Below are positions 35,510 to 48,570 of a stretch of 64,000 bases of DNA, piece after piece. Positions within the stretch are counted from its first letter, which is position 1; each line of letters opens with the position of its first letter. The DNA is from Panorpa germanica (Eukaryota; Arthropoda; Insecta; Mecoptera; Panorpidae): NCBI GenBank assembly GCA_963678705.1, contig OY783209.1, positions 4,278,001 to 4,342,000 of the forward strand, given 5' to 3'. The position numbers and the translations under genes are program-made. The notes under the pieces were generated by a model. That model made no database searches. It saw nothing but the letters and a program-made list of their open reading frames with translations, and was not told the origin of the DNA.

Positions 35510-36045
35510 ATGATCGCAAGGCTTAGATTAGGGGATGAAGAAAGAAGAAGCAGGTATTGGGAAAAAGAGGACCAGAAAACCAGCAGAATGAGAAGGAAGG
35601 AGAAATGAGAAAGGAAGGAAGGAAGATGAGAAATTGAAGCACATTAAGAGTAAGGCTTACGGTTAATGTTCTTTTCGATGTATGGATGAAGCCATTCTAA
35701 ACATTCTACGTCTGATTCGTCGTCTTCTAATAAAAGCGTATGCTATAATCACATCTACTTCATCACTTGATACTTTCCCAATGAAAAAACATGATTTCTC
35801 AAAGCTAAACTTCAGAAAAACGACCCTACTTGCAACTTGTATGACGTTACGTGGACAGAACTGAGATGCAGAATACGTTTGGTTTAATTAGCAGCCTGCA
35901 TGCAACCTACGCACTTGGCGGAAGCAAGAAGAAGTGACGATAGATTTTAATTTTGAATTAGGTTAAGCTTAGTTTGAATAAGATGAAAGTGAATGTAAAG
36001 GAGATTGTAAAACCAGGAGGCAAAACATAAAGACAAAGAAAATAC
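35510..36045 (+). pseudogene. Non-LTR retrotransposon 3' end with tail
   Basis: 35510-35608 encodes MIARLRLGDEERRSRYWEKE and then loses frame. A shifted frame continues with EKLKHIKS, matching LEHIKFSC at 51.1 kb. This is the C-terminal zone of a LINE ORF2 protein (RLRLG.E.R..RYWE... C..C...E...HI...C). The 3' region 35950-36045 (GTTAAGCTTAGTTTGAATAA, GGAGATTGTAAAACCAGGAG) is shared with 47318-47400. Frameshift and missing cysteines show it is dead. The exact clade is not certain. Confidence 0.7.
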
Positions 36046-36050
36046 AATGC

Positions 36051-37487
36051 CTGCTTTGTTGTTTATTCATCTTCCTCTTTACTCATCGACATCCTGAATT
36101 GCTTCACTCCACTGCCTACATTTCAGGCAACTCTTTCTCTTTCCTTTTAACATTTTCCTTTGCCCATTTCGGTTTCTAACCTTTCCACACATCCATCTCC
36201 TCTCGTGTGACCCAATAGCTCTGCTGCCACCTGAATCCTGTATGCCACATATCCACAGAGGATCCACATATCCCCTTTGGGGCGAATCCTACCTTAGATG
36301 TTTCTATTTTGTCTATTGGAGACGCGAACCTGATTACAACAACTTACTCCTCAGGTATCTTCTTTATCTGATGTATTGAAATGACACGAGCCCTTTCAGC
36401 ACAGAGAACAGCATAAGATCTGCAAACCTCGACTTGCCCATAACTGATTGCACTCTACGAGCAAATCTCACTGGCTCGCCCACAGTGCACTATTGCACCC
36501 ACACCGCTTAACGTAAACTCTTGATTTTGAAAGGGTATTTATTATATACATATACATCTTGATGTTTTACGCAATTGTACGTAATATAGAGTGACCATTC
36601 AAGTACGAGCATTTAATAGTAAAGGTATTTCATGAATGAAACCTTACTTATGAATGAAGTTCACATGAAGAACTAATACTATGGTTTCATTGTATGTTTG
36701 GGTAATTCTTGTATATTTTTTTTTGCACTAATTTTTGTATTTACAATATTTTTATGTCTAGAAATTGTTTACTTGCATCATTTCCGCTGTGAGAGGTTTC
36801 AAGTGGTGTTGTTATTTTTTTGTTATAAATTAGCTTCTCAGAAATTTTATATATGCGAGTATTTCTTTATGGTTTTTTAACTTTTTATTCTTTTGTGAAC
36901 ATTTAAGTTTCTTAAATGTATATACAAGAAAATGCTGAGCTATTATGTTTGTGATTTGTATTTTATTAAGTTAAAGCCTTTTTTGTTTAATAAGAACAAA
37001 TGATGACAGCAAGGGCATGCATTTATTTTAGAAAAATTTGCCGGAAATTCCGGTTTCGACAGGATGCAAACCTGCTGCAAATGACAGTTGTCTCGTGCTC
37101 GTAAATAAGGAAATAATTGTATATATTTAATTACTCTTTACTTGTAATCGATACCATTGAATGCTGGGTAGAATTATGTACTGGACACAGTTGCTAGCGA
37201 TTATCAAAGTAATACGTTATGGATCTTGTTATAACAAAGCCAATTTTGGTAGCCTTAGCTTCTTCCTAATCGAGTTTTGGTATGTTTTATGTTTTAATTA
37301 AGTTAGAATACAAGCTTTGAATTATTAATTTAGACTGGAAAAATATAATGTTGAATTTAGAATATAAATCTATAAAACTATAATGAATATATAACAACTA
37401 TCGTTCAATAATTTTACTTATTCAACTTATATACAAGTGAAGGTGTACCTTTAAGAAATATAGTCCAAATCACGATTGTTCGGCGGC
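36051..37487. other. Unassigned stretch
   Basis: 36090-36520 is less AT-rich. A minus-strand frame at 36079-36267 has scattered cysteines and basic residues but no recognised domain. The rest is AT-rich without features. Confidence 0.35.
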
Positions 37488-37622
37488 TTAAAAGAGGTTA
37501 GAAGAGCCGTATAAATCTATGATACGATAATGAATTTTATCTTATTCGTTCCTCTACACTTTATAGAAAAATTTAGTGCTATTTCGTTGTATCAGAATTC
37601 TATAAGGCACAACTTGTTTTAA
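37488..37622 (+). mobile_element. MITE family D, copy 2, with TTAA ends
   Basis: 135 bp starting TTAAAAGAGGTTAGAAGAGC and ending GGCACAACTTGTTTTAA. TTAA lies at both tips. It matches 9435-9577, including GTATAAATCTATGATACGAT near the left end and TCGTTGTATCAG near the right. Confidence 0.65.
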
Positions 37623-40600
37623 GTATGAGTACTCTCTCTCATTTAATGAATAAAAAGGGAGGCAATATATAAATAAATGCAAATGACCTGTTTTATGAAA
37701 TTTAGTAAAATTCTTAATAACTTTAAAATATTAATAATAGTGCCATTTATCAGTTCATAATAAAAGCAATATAAGATGAATATCCAAATAGATATTTTTA
37801 TGGTTTTACTGTAAAAATTACCGACTTTTAAGAAATTTAACTGTCTTATTTATATAAGAGGCATATTTTAAAATATACGAACAAACGGATACCATAAAAT
37901 TATAGTTTAGAAATTTAAAATTCTTTTTATATAAAAATAACAAAAATACCTTTTGGTCCAATGTTCACACCGAGAACTGTAATATGCGTGAAGAATATAA
38001 GCAGATATTTGAAAACTAATGATATTTGAATCTAATTTAATCTTTATATTTCAAATATCCATACTCGTATGTATTACAAATGTATATATACTAATAACTC
38101 TCTAGTTGATGCACTCAAATAAATATTTTAAAAAAGTATGTACTATTTAATGTAATTTTTCTTACCTAAGTTTACGTATATTTCGAAGTGGTATTAAGCA
38201 AACGCCATTTGTTATCAATAAATAAATTCAAAATACAATTAGGATATTTTACTAATATATCAGTTTAATCCACATATGAGCAATGAGAACACTATTCATT
38301 TAGGTTACTTCAAAGTTGCCCATTTTAGACATAGAGTAACGTGCACTGATTAGCTTCTGTTCGATATTAAAAATCAAATTATTTAGCGGTAGAATCAAAG
38401 CTAAACTTACACGCCACTAAATTATTACCTTATATAAAAGAAAATATTTCTTTTCTAACAATTATCCAATTTTATATCTTCTATATATTTTAATTTGTGA
38501 CAACGGTTTTATATGTACGAATTAAAGTAGAAAAAAATATTATAAAAAAAATTGTAGTCATGGGAAATATTTGTAACATTCTTTAATAGAATGAACAAAC
38601 CTCTACCCTAGCGGCTGGTGGTTTTAACATTTAATATAAAATAAAAACCAATAGAATACTTTAAAAGTTTGATATTTTGTCGTATACGTATTATAAGAGT
38701 AATAATATAGCAAATATTTGACCTGCATTGTTTGTTATTGTTAATAATATTTTTGAAAACATCAAAGTATTTTTTCATCCTGGATTTTATCGATAAGGTG
38801 TTAAGGTGGGGATTTTTCTACAGGAACCGGTGTATAGGAAAAGGAACAGTCGTGTCATAACAGTAAATAAATATAAGAAATAAATAGGATAAATTTAGTG
38901 ATAATCTGGCTAATATGTTTATCAAAGCGGTCTCAGGTTCAAGCTGAACCGAAAGAGAATGTATAATTTAGTCACTCAGGTCTTGCAATTCCAAACGTGC
39001 TTTGAAATAAACTTAGGCTCGCGTCGCTGACTGACTTTGCTAAATCAAAATGTTTTCATTTCCTTTTTTGAGTGTTTTTGAATTCGAATATGTATAAGTT
39101 TGAATACTAATCTAACAATTACCGCACATTTCTGGTTATATAATATATTTTTTTTTTATTTTGTAATAACATGCCACGTTACAATCTGTTACAATAAGTA
39201 GGAACTATAAGTACCTATGCTAAAAATGAAAATTAACCTAGATGAGAAATAGTCGTCCAGTGACGGCTGTATAATGAATGGCAATTAATAACGCTTTAAC
39301 ACACTATGTCCTTTTAGTCTTTTTAAGTCAGACGTATTTTTATCCAGTAAATTCATAGCTAGATAGTTTGGATGATTGTTTAGTTGCTGCTGGTATCTTT
39401 GGCTGAATTTGTTAATCTCTACTCCTGCAGGCTACATTAGAGCAGCTGGGGGAGGTTTTAAAACAAAATTATTTGCGTTGCCTCTTATTGTTCAATATAT
39501 TCATGGTGTATCTCTATCTTTCTAAGACAAAAACAAAATTGTGTCTTAAGACTTGTATTTAGACAATGTTATTAGGCTAACTAGAACGAAATCCGAACTG
39601 TAATTGATAACTGATCTGTGAAATTATATAGATGTTGAAATCTTAACCTGAATACTAAATAAACGCTGATAAAGTTAGCTAACGTTACTAAACTATATTT
39701 TCAGTAGATACTAATCAATCATCAGTTGCAGATTGATGTCAATACGTTAAAAGTGTTTCCTGTATTTCCTGTTCTTAATGGAGTCGTAATTTAGGCATTA
39801 CTGCGTATTTTTTCTGTATTTCAACACGCAAAATGATTTACAAATGTTAGTGTTGTAACATATTGTATCTTGAAGGAGTCAGATAGAGTTAGAAGTATGT
39901 AAATGCTTAACCCATCCAGATGCAATGCAATAATTTCTCAGAACAAATTTCCCTCAATTTAGCAAACAATTTACTAGACTATTTAATTTTATTAACAAGT
40001 CTTAACCGGTCGTTGTACTTCATCAGAGTTCATCAGATGTTGAAGACTCTCTATTTATAGCTAATTACAAGAAAAAGACGACTAAACAAGTCTGTCTGTC
40101 GTTGGTTGTCATACAACTTGAACGTTAAAGTCAGTAAGCTTTTCAAAGACATTAACATTGGTACAAAAACCAGTATTGTTAAGACAATAGACATCCCACA
40201 AACTGACAGTGTCAACCACATACCGTCTATTACCACTGCTGGTGATAGCAGCCCTGCTGGTGATAGTTGTAGCACAGAGGACTGTAGTTGAGGAATAACT
40301 GAAGAACACATCATGGATATTAAGTAACCTCTAGTTCACAGCAATAGCTCCCAAACTGTGGATAAAATATCGTGAGAATGCTACAACATTTTCTTTGATG
40401 TTCGTTTCTTTCGATGTCTTATCCTCTTCACGGATAATAGAGTTGCCCCAGTAGCCAGTTAATTTTTAAATATTTACAAACAAATTTTTTTTTTTATTTC
40501 AACAACGACTTAGTTTTAATCTTTATTTAACATTTTGTAAACTTTTTTTCTTCAAAAATATTCAGCGATAAATGCCCTTAAATTTTGCGCAACAGACGCT

Positions 40601-41696
40601 TGTATTTTCTGGTCACTCATAGCGATACTGAAATTGTGGAAGTACTGCGAACATTTCCTCGGCTTTATTTTTGTATGCCCACGATGACAGTATGTAATGG
40701 ATGTTGCAAGTTTTTAAGGAGTAAATAAGGAATGTATCTATTGCCTATACTGTTCAAAGATCTAGCTATGTAGAGAATATACAAACCTTTTAAAAAATAT
40801 TAGCGTAATCACAAGAAACAAGCGTAAAAAGCATAACAAACTAGGCAGTATTAGCAGATTGACAAACACTGTTTCCAGGATTAGAGTCTCATAAGACGTA
40901 CAATCTTTTCAACATGTATGTAAAGTTACTTAACCTATGAGTACAACGCAACCCGAGGCTGAGTCGTATCGTAATTAACAGTTGAATTCAGAATTCAGTC
41001 AGAATTTGAAACAACCCGATAGTCCGACAACGAACACGTTCTATGAAAAAAATAAATGTTAGGTTTATCGTAATAAAATATAAAATAACAATTAAAATGC
41101 AAGTCATAGATCACTTCATTTAGAAATAAATACACAATACAATCAAAAGTTTAAATCATTACAGAACTGAGACTACATCACCGTGAGTGTGTTCGATTGG
41201 GCTCGGTATAGAGTCTGAGGATTGAAGCTTTGATTAGAACGCGAGGCAGTTAAAGGGTTGTTCGGTATTAGAAAATACATTTGATAGAAAAAGATTTCTT
41301 CTGTTTTATTTTTAAATTTGATTCAATAATATTTATACTATTATTATAAAAGATTATAAAGAGTTCACAAAATATAACATTTTAAAAAAAGTTCTGGTAG
41401 GAACGTCTAAACTGATTTTGTATATTTATTGGTATTGGTATTTATTGGTATTATGTAGTATGTATTATGTTTGAGCATTGATTCAACTATTAATGTCTCT
41501 ATTAATGACTCCAAATAATATGTGTTCTTTCAACAAGAGTTTAAATTAAAATCGTTATCATAGTAATGTTGTTTAATGTGTTATTAAGTATTATTGATAA
41601 TAAATCAAACAATTAATTTTTAACATGCCAATCCAAATAGGATTTATTTAGTAAAATACTAAAATAAAATGCATGTAGTTCTGAAGACAATGCGAA
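37623..41696. other. Unassigned AT-rich stretch
   Basis: About 4 kb without repeats shared in the window. 40050-40310 is less AT-rich and open on both strands. On the minus strand it could encode a hydrophobic segment (MWLTLSVCGMSIVLTILVF), but no family or reliable splice sites were recognised. Confidence 0.35.
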
Positions 41697-41732
41697 ATAG
41701 TAAGGAAAGACTGCAATTTCTTTCCTTACTAT
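41697..41732. repeat. Perfect 14-bp stem hairpin
   Basis: ATAGTAAGGAAAGA, an 8-base loop CTGCAATT, then TCTTTCCTTACTAT. The arms are exact complements. Too short for a typical animal microRNA precursor; no gene nearby. Confidence 0.75.
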
Positions 41733-43141
41733 GATATAAAATGATACTTACAAATGATGTAAAAATTTGGAAAAAGTGGGATGAATTTAGAATTTCCTGC
41801 TTATAAAACTTCTAGCAAAAATAAAAAATTAAACTTTAGTATGAGGAACAGGGATTAAATAAACAGAAGTCGGCATTCAAGAAGTATGCATCCAAATTTA
41901 AGTAAAAAAAAGTAGTTTAAAGACGGGCCCCGTAAAATGACATCTTTGACAATTAGAATTGAAAGAATTATACTATATATTAGGATTAGATAAATCTGAA
42001 ATACTTATAAATGTGTTTAACAGGAAGAATGACAACAAATTGTATTTTTCCCAATGCCGAATTAACTTATAACACGAAATTGCTTTTTTCTCATCATTGA
42101 TTTTTGCATGTGTTTGAATTTTGTCCTTATCGCACTAATTTCACATCTAACATTAAATTCTAAAAAATGGCAATTGATCCATTATCACCAAAGAGTACCT
42201 AATATAGCTGCACCGGAACCTCGATACCCTAATTACAATCTGAAACACAATTTCTTATAATTGATTAGTTGTTTTGAAAAACCAATTAGATAATATTATC
42301 GATAGTTCCATCAAAAACCAGTTGAAGGCGCTTTTATTCTTTAAGTAGAAGTGAATAAATGAATACCTCGGCTATACAACCCGTTTGCGCGTTCCAGCGT
42401 TCCATTTGACTGCCTACGTAGGACTCCAATGTCCACGGCGAACAACGAGAGGGTTCTTAAAAGTAAATGTGAATAAAATAAAAGAGTTAGACTTGTATGG
42501 ACTTCAGAGGAAGCCAGAGCCAGGGAAGCCAGGGAAGCCATCAAGCATTCTTCCTCCCTTTGTCTATTGTCTTTACTATTACAGAAAACATTTATAGTAC
42601 AGTCTTTTTCAAAATATTCCTGAATAAACTTTTATTTTGAATAGTATATGTATTATTATATTACATCATCATTTTATATAATAAATCTTGGACGTGGATT
42701 GTTCTTCCTCTTCCCTTTCTTCTCCTCTTCCTCATATCATACGTACTTTTCCAGCGGGAGTCACGTTTCAATAATGTATATTTTAAGAAGTCAATTTTGA
42801 AGTCATTTGATGTATCAGATTTATTTAAACCTTAAAATTCATTATTTTTGGACGTAATATTATACGACGAAGGGATAAAAATATATTAGGTAAAAATTCT
42901 GGCGAGAACTCTCATATTACTTGCGTAATATCAAATTTAAATTGAGTAAAACAGGAAATACTATAGTCTGATTAATAAATTGTTACAATATTCTTTAATA
43001 TGTATTCCTTAGACATAGTGCTTAGTACAAGGATAAAGAACTGAATATATTTTAAAGCTTAACACAAATCATGAATGCTACAATCTACAAGCTCAATTAA
43101 TCAACCTAAACATATTTAATTTTATAATTTTAATTTTTGTA
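41733..43141. other. Unassigned stretch
   Basis: 42360-42560 is less AT-rich and contains a short tandem CCAGGGAAG x2 at about 42520-42540. No family was recognised. Confidence 0.4.
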
Positions 43142-43830
43142 AAGCCTTATTCCCATTCACTGTTTTGATATTTAATTTACTGTTTTTATCTAATACTTTA
43201 ATCTAGATTTCATGTTTTCAGAATATTTTTCAGTGTTTTAATTTGAGTTTAGCTAATTTAGTTGGTGTGCATGCGTCTTTAGTAATACAAATTGACAGTT
43301 GGACAAAATTGAAGGTGAAATAATTAAAGTTGCTGTTTTTAATAACAGTTAGTAAAAGAAATTGTTTTCATTTCTTCATTTTTGACAAACTGACTTCTCC
43401 AAACTTCTTTTGAATATAAATTCTACTGCATTTTGACAGATTGTCACATTTTAGAGGTTATAATCTTCTTCTTAATATATATAAATTACGTGTCACGTTG
43501 TATGTCTGCGATGGACTCCTAAACTACTTAACCGATTTTAATCAAATTTGTACACCGGGTGCAGTTTGATCCAACTTGAAAGATAGGATAGCTTACATCT
43601 CAATTTATTTATCTTATTGCAAATTATTTGTCTATTTTTTATCTGTATATGACATATGACATCTGGCGACGATGATGGCGACATCTGTTGACTAGATTGA
43701 GTAAATATTCTGTTGACTAGATTGAGTAAATATTCAATAGATGGCGCTATGTAATGTAATATGACAAAAACGTTAGGCACAGCAACGCGTGGCCGGGACA
43801 GCTAGTATAATATAGATTTTCTTAATTTCC
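43142..43830 (-). mobile_element. MITE family H, copy split by a Helitron
   Basis: 43142-43463 begins AAGCCTTATTCCCATTCACTG, the right terminal repeat of family H in reverse orientation. It runs through the shared blocks AAACTGACTTCTCCAAACTT and CATTTTAGAGGTTATAA. It is interrupted by the Helitron at 43464-43805 and resumes at 43806 with TATAATATAGATTTTCTTAA. Similarity to the full copies is lost after about 43830, so its other end is missing. Confidence 0.8.
43464..43805 (+). mobile_element. Non-autonomous Helitron
   Basis: 342 bp starting TC after an A and ending CTAG before a T, the Helitron rule of insertion between A and T without target duplication. It contains CGATGGACTCCTAAACTACT, then ACCGATTTTAATCAAATTTG and the end GCGTGGCCGGGACAGCTAG, a pattern I know from insect non-autonomous Helitrons. 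The ends are confirmed by the uninterrupted family H copy at 52761, where GGTTATAA joins TATAATACAG directly. A 25-bp unit is duplicated in tandem at 43686-43735. No Rep/helicase is encoded. Confidence 0.8.
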
Positions 43831-44885
43831 ACCTAACACCATAAAGAAGGTTACCATTTATATATAATTTTTCAGGTAAATATAATGCAAGATTACATAT
43901 TAAAAGTTATCTTTCGACATATATTTATTTATGTTTCTGATGTTAATGAAGCTTTTTATGCAAGAATTTGTAATTTTCCATATTAGATTAACATATTAGT
44001 AAAAGATTTTTAATATCTTTTACATTTATTTTACTGATATTGTAACAGAAGTTTGTTAAACTTCGTTTAATAATGATATGTAACGTTAGATAAGGACAGA
44101 TTAATAGATGGGAACATTATTTTTCATAGCACTAAATATCGGCCGATAATTTTAGGTAAACTTAAGAAGCCTTACAACTTAAAAAAATCGTGGTGAGAAA
44201 TCATACAATCAATTTTTTGTAACGTTACACTTCCGCTGGAGGTAGATCTATAATGAAAAGATGCAGGTGAAGTCTTTCTAATAGTCGAACACGTAATTAC
44301 TTTTTGTATGCAGTGATAATTAAACAGATATCAGTGTTACAGACGTATTATCTTCATATCGGACTTCAATCATCGACTACAATTTATTGTGTATTGTTTA
44401 GGATGACCTCGATTTTCTCCATCGTCACGCTCTCACGACCACCCCTTAGACAATTACGACCATCCCGGATTTGACTGTCTTGGGGATGTTCCAACACACT
44501 GCGTGCGTATCTGGATGTCTACTCGCCCTCATATTCAAATTTCTAAACAATGGACGGTCAATGTACTTCGCAGAAGTTTACGTATAGTCGAACAAGTCAA
44601 CTTGGATTTATTTGTGTAACTAAACTAAAATATTATAGAATAAATTGTTTTGAATTAATTGATTTTGTTCAGATACTATTTTAAACAGGGGCGACGAAGG
44701 GGGACCTCTTATCAAGCTCATAGATTTCATTCTATTCAATGTATGTTTGAGCCTATTAATACAATTATTAAAGGTAAGGGCTCTTGCAGAGTATATGTTT
44801 AGTACCGTATTTATTTATTGTTTGATATAATTTAGCTTCGGTCCCGAAAACACAACTGCAAAGATTTTGACTCTAAAAATAGAGT
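43831..44885. other. Unassigned stretch
   Basis: 44400-44600 is less AT-rich, with short open frames but no recognisable domain. The rest is plain AT-rich sequence. Confidence 0.4.
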
Positions 44886-45411
44886 TAAGTATCATTCCTA
44901 CTCACTGGTTTAATTTAATTTTGTATTTAATTTAAATTGTTTAGCATATGACAATACGCGTAATCATTCACAGTACCATTTTAATTTAATTTATCTTTTA
45001 AGTTTTCTTTAGAACCTTACAAGGTCTAATGTTTTAAATTAAAAATATTAAATAATGAAAAACTATATAATATTATAACCTCCAAAATGTGACAATCTGT
45101 CAAAATACAGTAGAATTTATATTTAAAAGAAGTTTGGAGAAGTCAGTTTGTCAAAAATAAAAAAATAAAAACAATTTCTATTACTAATTGTTATTAAAAA
45201 CAACAATGTTAATTACTTCACCTTCAATTTTGTCTAACTCTCGAACTGTCAAAGTTTATATTATTAAATACGCATGCGTACCAACTAAATTAACTAAACT
45301 TAAATTAAAACACGAATGTGACTAGGAATGCCTATTCTGAAAACCTGAAATCTAGATTAAAATATTAGATAAAAACAGTAAACTAAATATCAAAACAGTG
45401 AGTGATAGAAA
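44886..45411 (+). mobile_element. MITE family H, complete copy
   Basis: 526 bp from AAGTATCATTCCTACTCACTG to CAGTGAGTGATAGAAAGT. It shares GTTTAGCATATGACAATACG, AGAACCTTACAAGGTC and TAACTAGGAATG-like blocks with the copy at 52761. The terminal CACTCACTG/CAGTGAGTG type repeats are inverted. No coding capacity. Confidence 0.85.
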
Positions 45412-46594
45412 GTAAAAAAAATGTGAATGAAACTAAATCTTAATTTTATTATAATTTTTTTTTTTATGACATACATTTTTTAATGACATACAGACATTTA
45501 ACAATAGGTTTACAATAAGATTCTACTTGCACTATTTATTGTTTCAACCCGAAAAAATCGACGTATGAGCAAGAGCTGCTAAGATTTTGACATACTTTGA
45601 GTTACTATAACATATATTTAGATACGAACTAAAAAATATATGAATTTGAAAACCAATTCGATGCTAGATTTTCAGTTTAACTAGCAGTAATTAATCATCT
45701 ATTTCAAGAGGCCCGCATACTTGTATAAACGATTTTATATTTTGACATAGATGAAATCTATATATGCAGGAATTTCTATTATATTATACATTTTAAAAAG
45801 TAAAGGTTGGTTGGGTTTCTTTTTTCTAAAACTCAATTAAATCCAATCCAAAGATGCTGGTCTCAAAATAATCTTTACAGATGCAGAGTAGGATTAATCT
45901 ATGATGGGCACTTGTGGGTTCTTGCGAATTAAATTGAACCCGTCATAAGTTTGAATGTGTCAATGCAATTAAATCTAAATAAAATATTTGAGCAGGGTTT
46001 CGACCTAAGCCGATCCTGCTTAGCTCCGTATATAAGCGTCATATTAAATTCATAGTTTCCTCTTTGCCTGGCATTCCATTCATGCAAATTTAAATTCATA
46101 TCAGGTTTGTATTAATCAAGTATTTTAGTATAATATAAATATAATAAAACAAGGTATTAATAAAACCTTATTAAGATGGAAGGTTTATACTCGTATTCAT
46201 AAAAAGTGGTACAAGATCTATAGTATAGAATAAGCAGGTGATGCTGAGGCTAGGTTGAAAGTACTTGCTCTATGGTTGGTATGATCACAGGCTCACTGTA
46301 TCCTGGCAATCAGTATGTGAGAAAGAAAAGAAAACCACAAACAATAATAATGTATATATACCTGAAAGAAAACAACAATGATAAAAATAAAAGAGCATAA
46401 AGTAGAACCTGTGCTAAAATATCATGTATGTCAAAGGTGCGGATAATGGTTCGAGTATGTCTGCTCCAAGAAGCGGGTGTTTGAGGTCATTCTAAGAAGC
46501 TCTAGAAGTTTGTATTTTTATGATTTTTTGGCTGTTAGTCTCACCTCACGTTTCCTTTGACTTATGTCAAAAGACCTTTCATCAACCGAGACAA
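45412..46594. other. Unassigned AT-rich stretch
   Basis: Nothing recognised. Confidence 0.4.
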
Positions 46595-46680
46595 GCCAAC
46601 GCGAGGCGAGAGCACTCGAGGCAGGCCAAAAGCAAAGGCACCTGAGACCCCGCGAGAAAGGCCAACACGAGGCGAGAGAC
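46595..46680. repeat. GC-rich patch with repeated unit
   Basis: GCCAACGCGAGGCGAGAG at 46595 returns as GCCAACACGAGGCGAGAG at 46661. Between them lies a purine-rich, GC-rich stretch. This is sharply different from its AT-rich surroundings. No frame or family was recognised. Confidence 0.6.
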
Positions 46681-47189
46681 AGAGTGAACTGTCAGGGTGC
46701 AATTTATCTCGAATTTAGGCACAAGACGTAAAAAAATTGATAAATTCACTTCAAAAACACTATAAAGACAAAGAAAATTAAAACACATTTTTTAAATAAA
46801 GAAAAAATATATTTTTTACTCTTTTTAGATAAGAAAATGAGTGTTCTTCCGATGCGTTTGAAATTCTTTATGTATGGTATTTGTCTTAATGATGTGTTGC
46901 TTTAGATTACACGAATAAAGAAAGTGTTGCTTACAAAGTTGGCTCGTTTATATTCATATAAAAGGATTAGATACAGCGCGAAATTAAAAATACCTAATTA
47001 TAGCTATTGAAACTTTACAAAAACAAATATATTTATATATAATATTACATAAATTAGGAGAATTAGAATATAATGATTTATGAATTGATTTAGTAGTCTG
47101 CTTTCGTTTTAGCAGTGTTCTTCGTCTATTAAACTTGTACATAATTAAAATGGCATCAAATCAAACTTGGAAGAGGAAAAATTATAAAA
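46681..47189. other. Unassigned stretch
   Basis: No feature recognised. Confidence 0.4.
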
Positions 47190-47405
47190 CATTAAGAGTA
47201 GGTGCCGGGAAAAGTTGGCAAGGGAAGAGTAAAGGAAGATAATGGATGGTGGAAGTAAGAAGAAACAGGAGAGAAGGAAGACAAACTAGAGGAAGATAAA
47301 TTGTAATTGTAAATTTCGGTTAAGTTTAGTTTAACTAAGAGTAAATGAAATTTAACGAAGATTGTAAAGCCAGGAGACAAAATACAAATACAAAAAAGCA
47401 AACTT
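47190..47405 (+). pseudogene. Non-LTR retrotransposon 3' tail
   Basis: A purine-rich stretch (AAGGAAGATAATGGATGG, GAAACAGGAGAGAAGGAAGA) is followed by GGTTAAGTTTAGTTTAAC, AACGAAGATTGTAAAGCCAG and GAGACAAAATACAAATAC. This matches the tail at 35950-36045. No coding part of ORF2 is left. Confidence 0.65.
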
Positions 47406-48387
47406 GGAAGACTCAAAACAGCCCATAATTAAAGACGATTTGGAAATATCTGTTATACACCATATACAACTATATTGAAGGCAAAATAACCCGCGACGAT
47501 ATGTATATGGACGACAATGGAGTGTGCAAAAATGGATTTAAAATCTCGTTTACCAGATGAACAACGTTGCTAATATTGAATTTCCGGGAACAATCCGTCA
47601 CTTATGTTTTGTGTTTGAAAATACGTTGAGTGTGGTGTTCGAGTAGGAACATTTCGTTCATAAATTTGAGATATGGAATACTGCATAATTATGAATGAAT
47701 TTAAACCCCACTAAGATAGTCCGTATGTTAGAAATTCACAAATATATCTCCATTGTCGAATGATGATTAACGAAAGGAAATTTATTGAACAGAACAGAAG
47801 AAGTAATCTTAATTCATAGTTTGTAGATATTTTAAGAATACGAAATCTCAATAAATAAAAATAAGTTGAATCCGGGTGAAAGACCATAAACTGCAGGTTA
47901 TATTTAGTATGAATTCAGATGTGCATTTCGCAAGATTTTTACTTAGCATTTTAGGTTTATTAAAAAAATAACTCAATTACTATGACAAATGTGAGCAAGA
48001 TCGGTCAACTCGTTTGTATATAGCTGCTTGAATCAGTCACCTTCATCAGTAATTCAGTTTCTATTGAAGAATATAACCCAGTAAAAGAGTTATTTAAAGA
48101 AACAATTATTACGTCATTCACTCTTAAACAGCTGATCAACATAAAGTATTATATTTTTGCACAACGTTATTCTAATAAATAAATAACATAACTCAAATGC
48201 ATGCTTAACTAAATACGATTTGCAAATAAACGAATTGAAAATGTAAATTACTATATTTCCCAAAAAATTAATTTTTTAATTTAACGAGGAGCATACATAA
48301 CCTTTAATAATGTTTCATACTAACAAATTAATAAAAATCTAGGCCATAATTTATCCCATAAGACTCGGAATTTTTTCCCATTAAAAT
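47406..48387. other. Unassigned stretch
   Basis: No feature recognised. Confidence 0.4.
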
Positions 48388-48570
48388 CAATGCTTTAACA
48401 ACACACGAAATTCAGATTTTTCCATTGTTTTGAGGATCACAAAAGTAACGTCACTAAAACTGCTGTAAAACGTAAACTAATTAACGAAATGTAATGAAAT
48501 TTTGACACATATCGTGTGAAGGTTGGTACTATCTGAAAATCATATGGATTTAGCAATAGTAGCGCCACTT
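48388..48570 (-). repeat. Repeat family C, copy 1
   Basis: Contains CACACGAAATTCAGATTTTT, GAAATTTTGACACATATCGT, AAGGTTGGTACTATCTGAAA and CAATAGTAGCGCCA. It is the reverse complement of 63005-63180 at roughly 80-85% by eye. Probably a MITE; terminal repeats were not defined. Confidence 0.7.

Noticed and set aside
36079..36267. Cysteine-containing minus-strand frame, considered as a retrotransposon Gag zinc knuckle
   Set aside because: Cysteine and histidine spacing does not fit CCHC.
40051..40314. Hydrophobic minus-strand frame recalling a channel membrane segment
   Set aside because: Starts depend on non-ATG codons, no diagnostic residues of ligand-gated channels, and no convincing splice sites.
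44400..44620. Less AT-rich block with FKFLNNGRS-like peptide, considered as a LINE RT end
   Set aside because: No second motif in frame and frames are broken. Similarity too weak.
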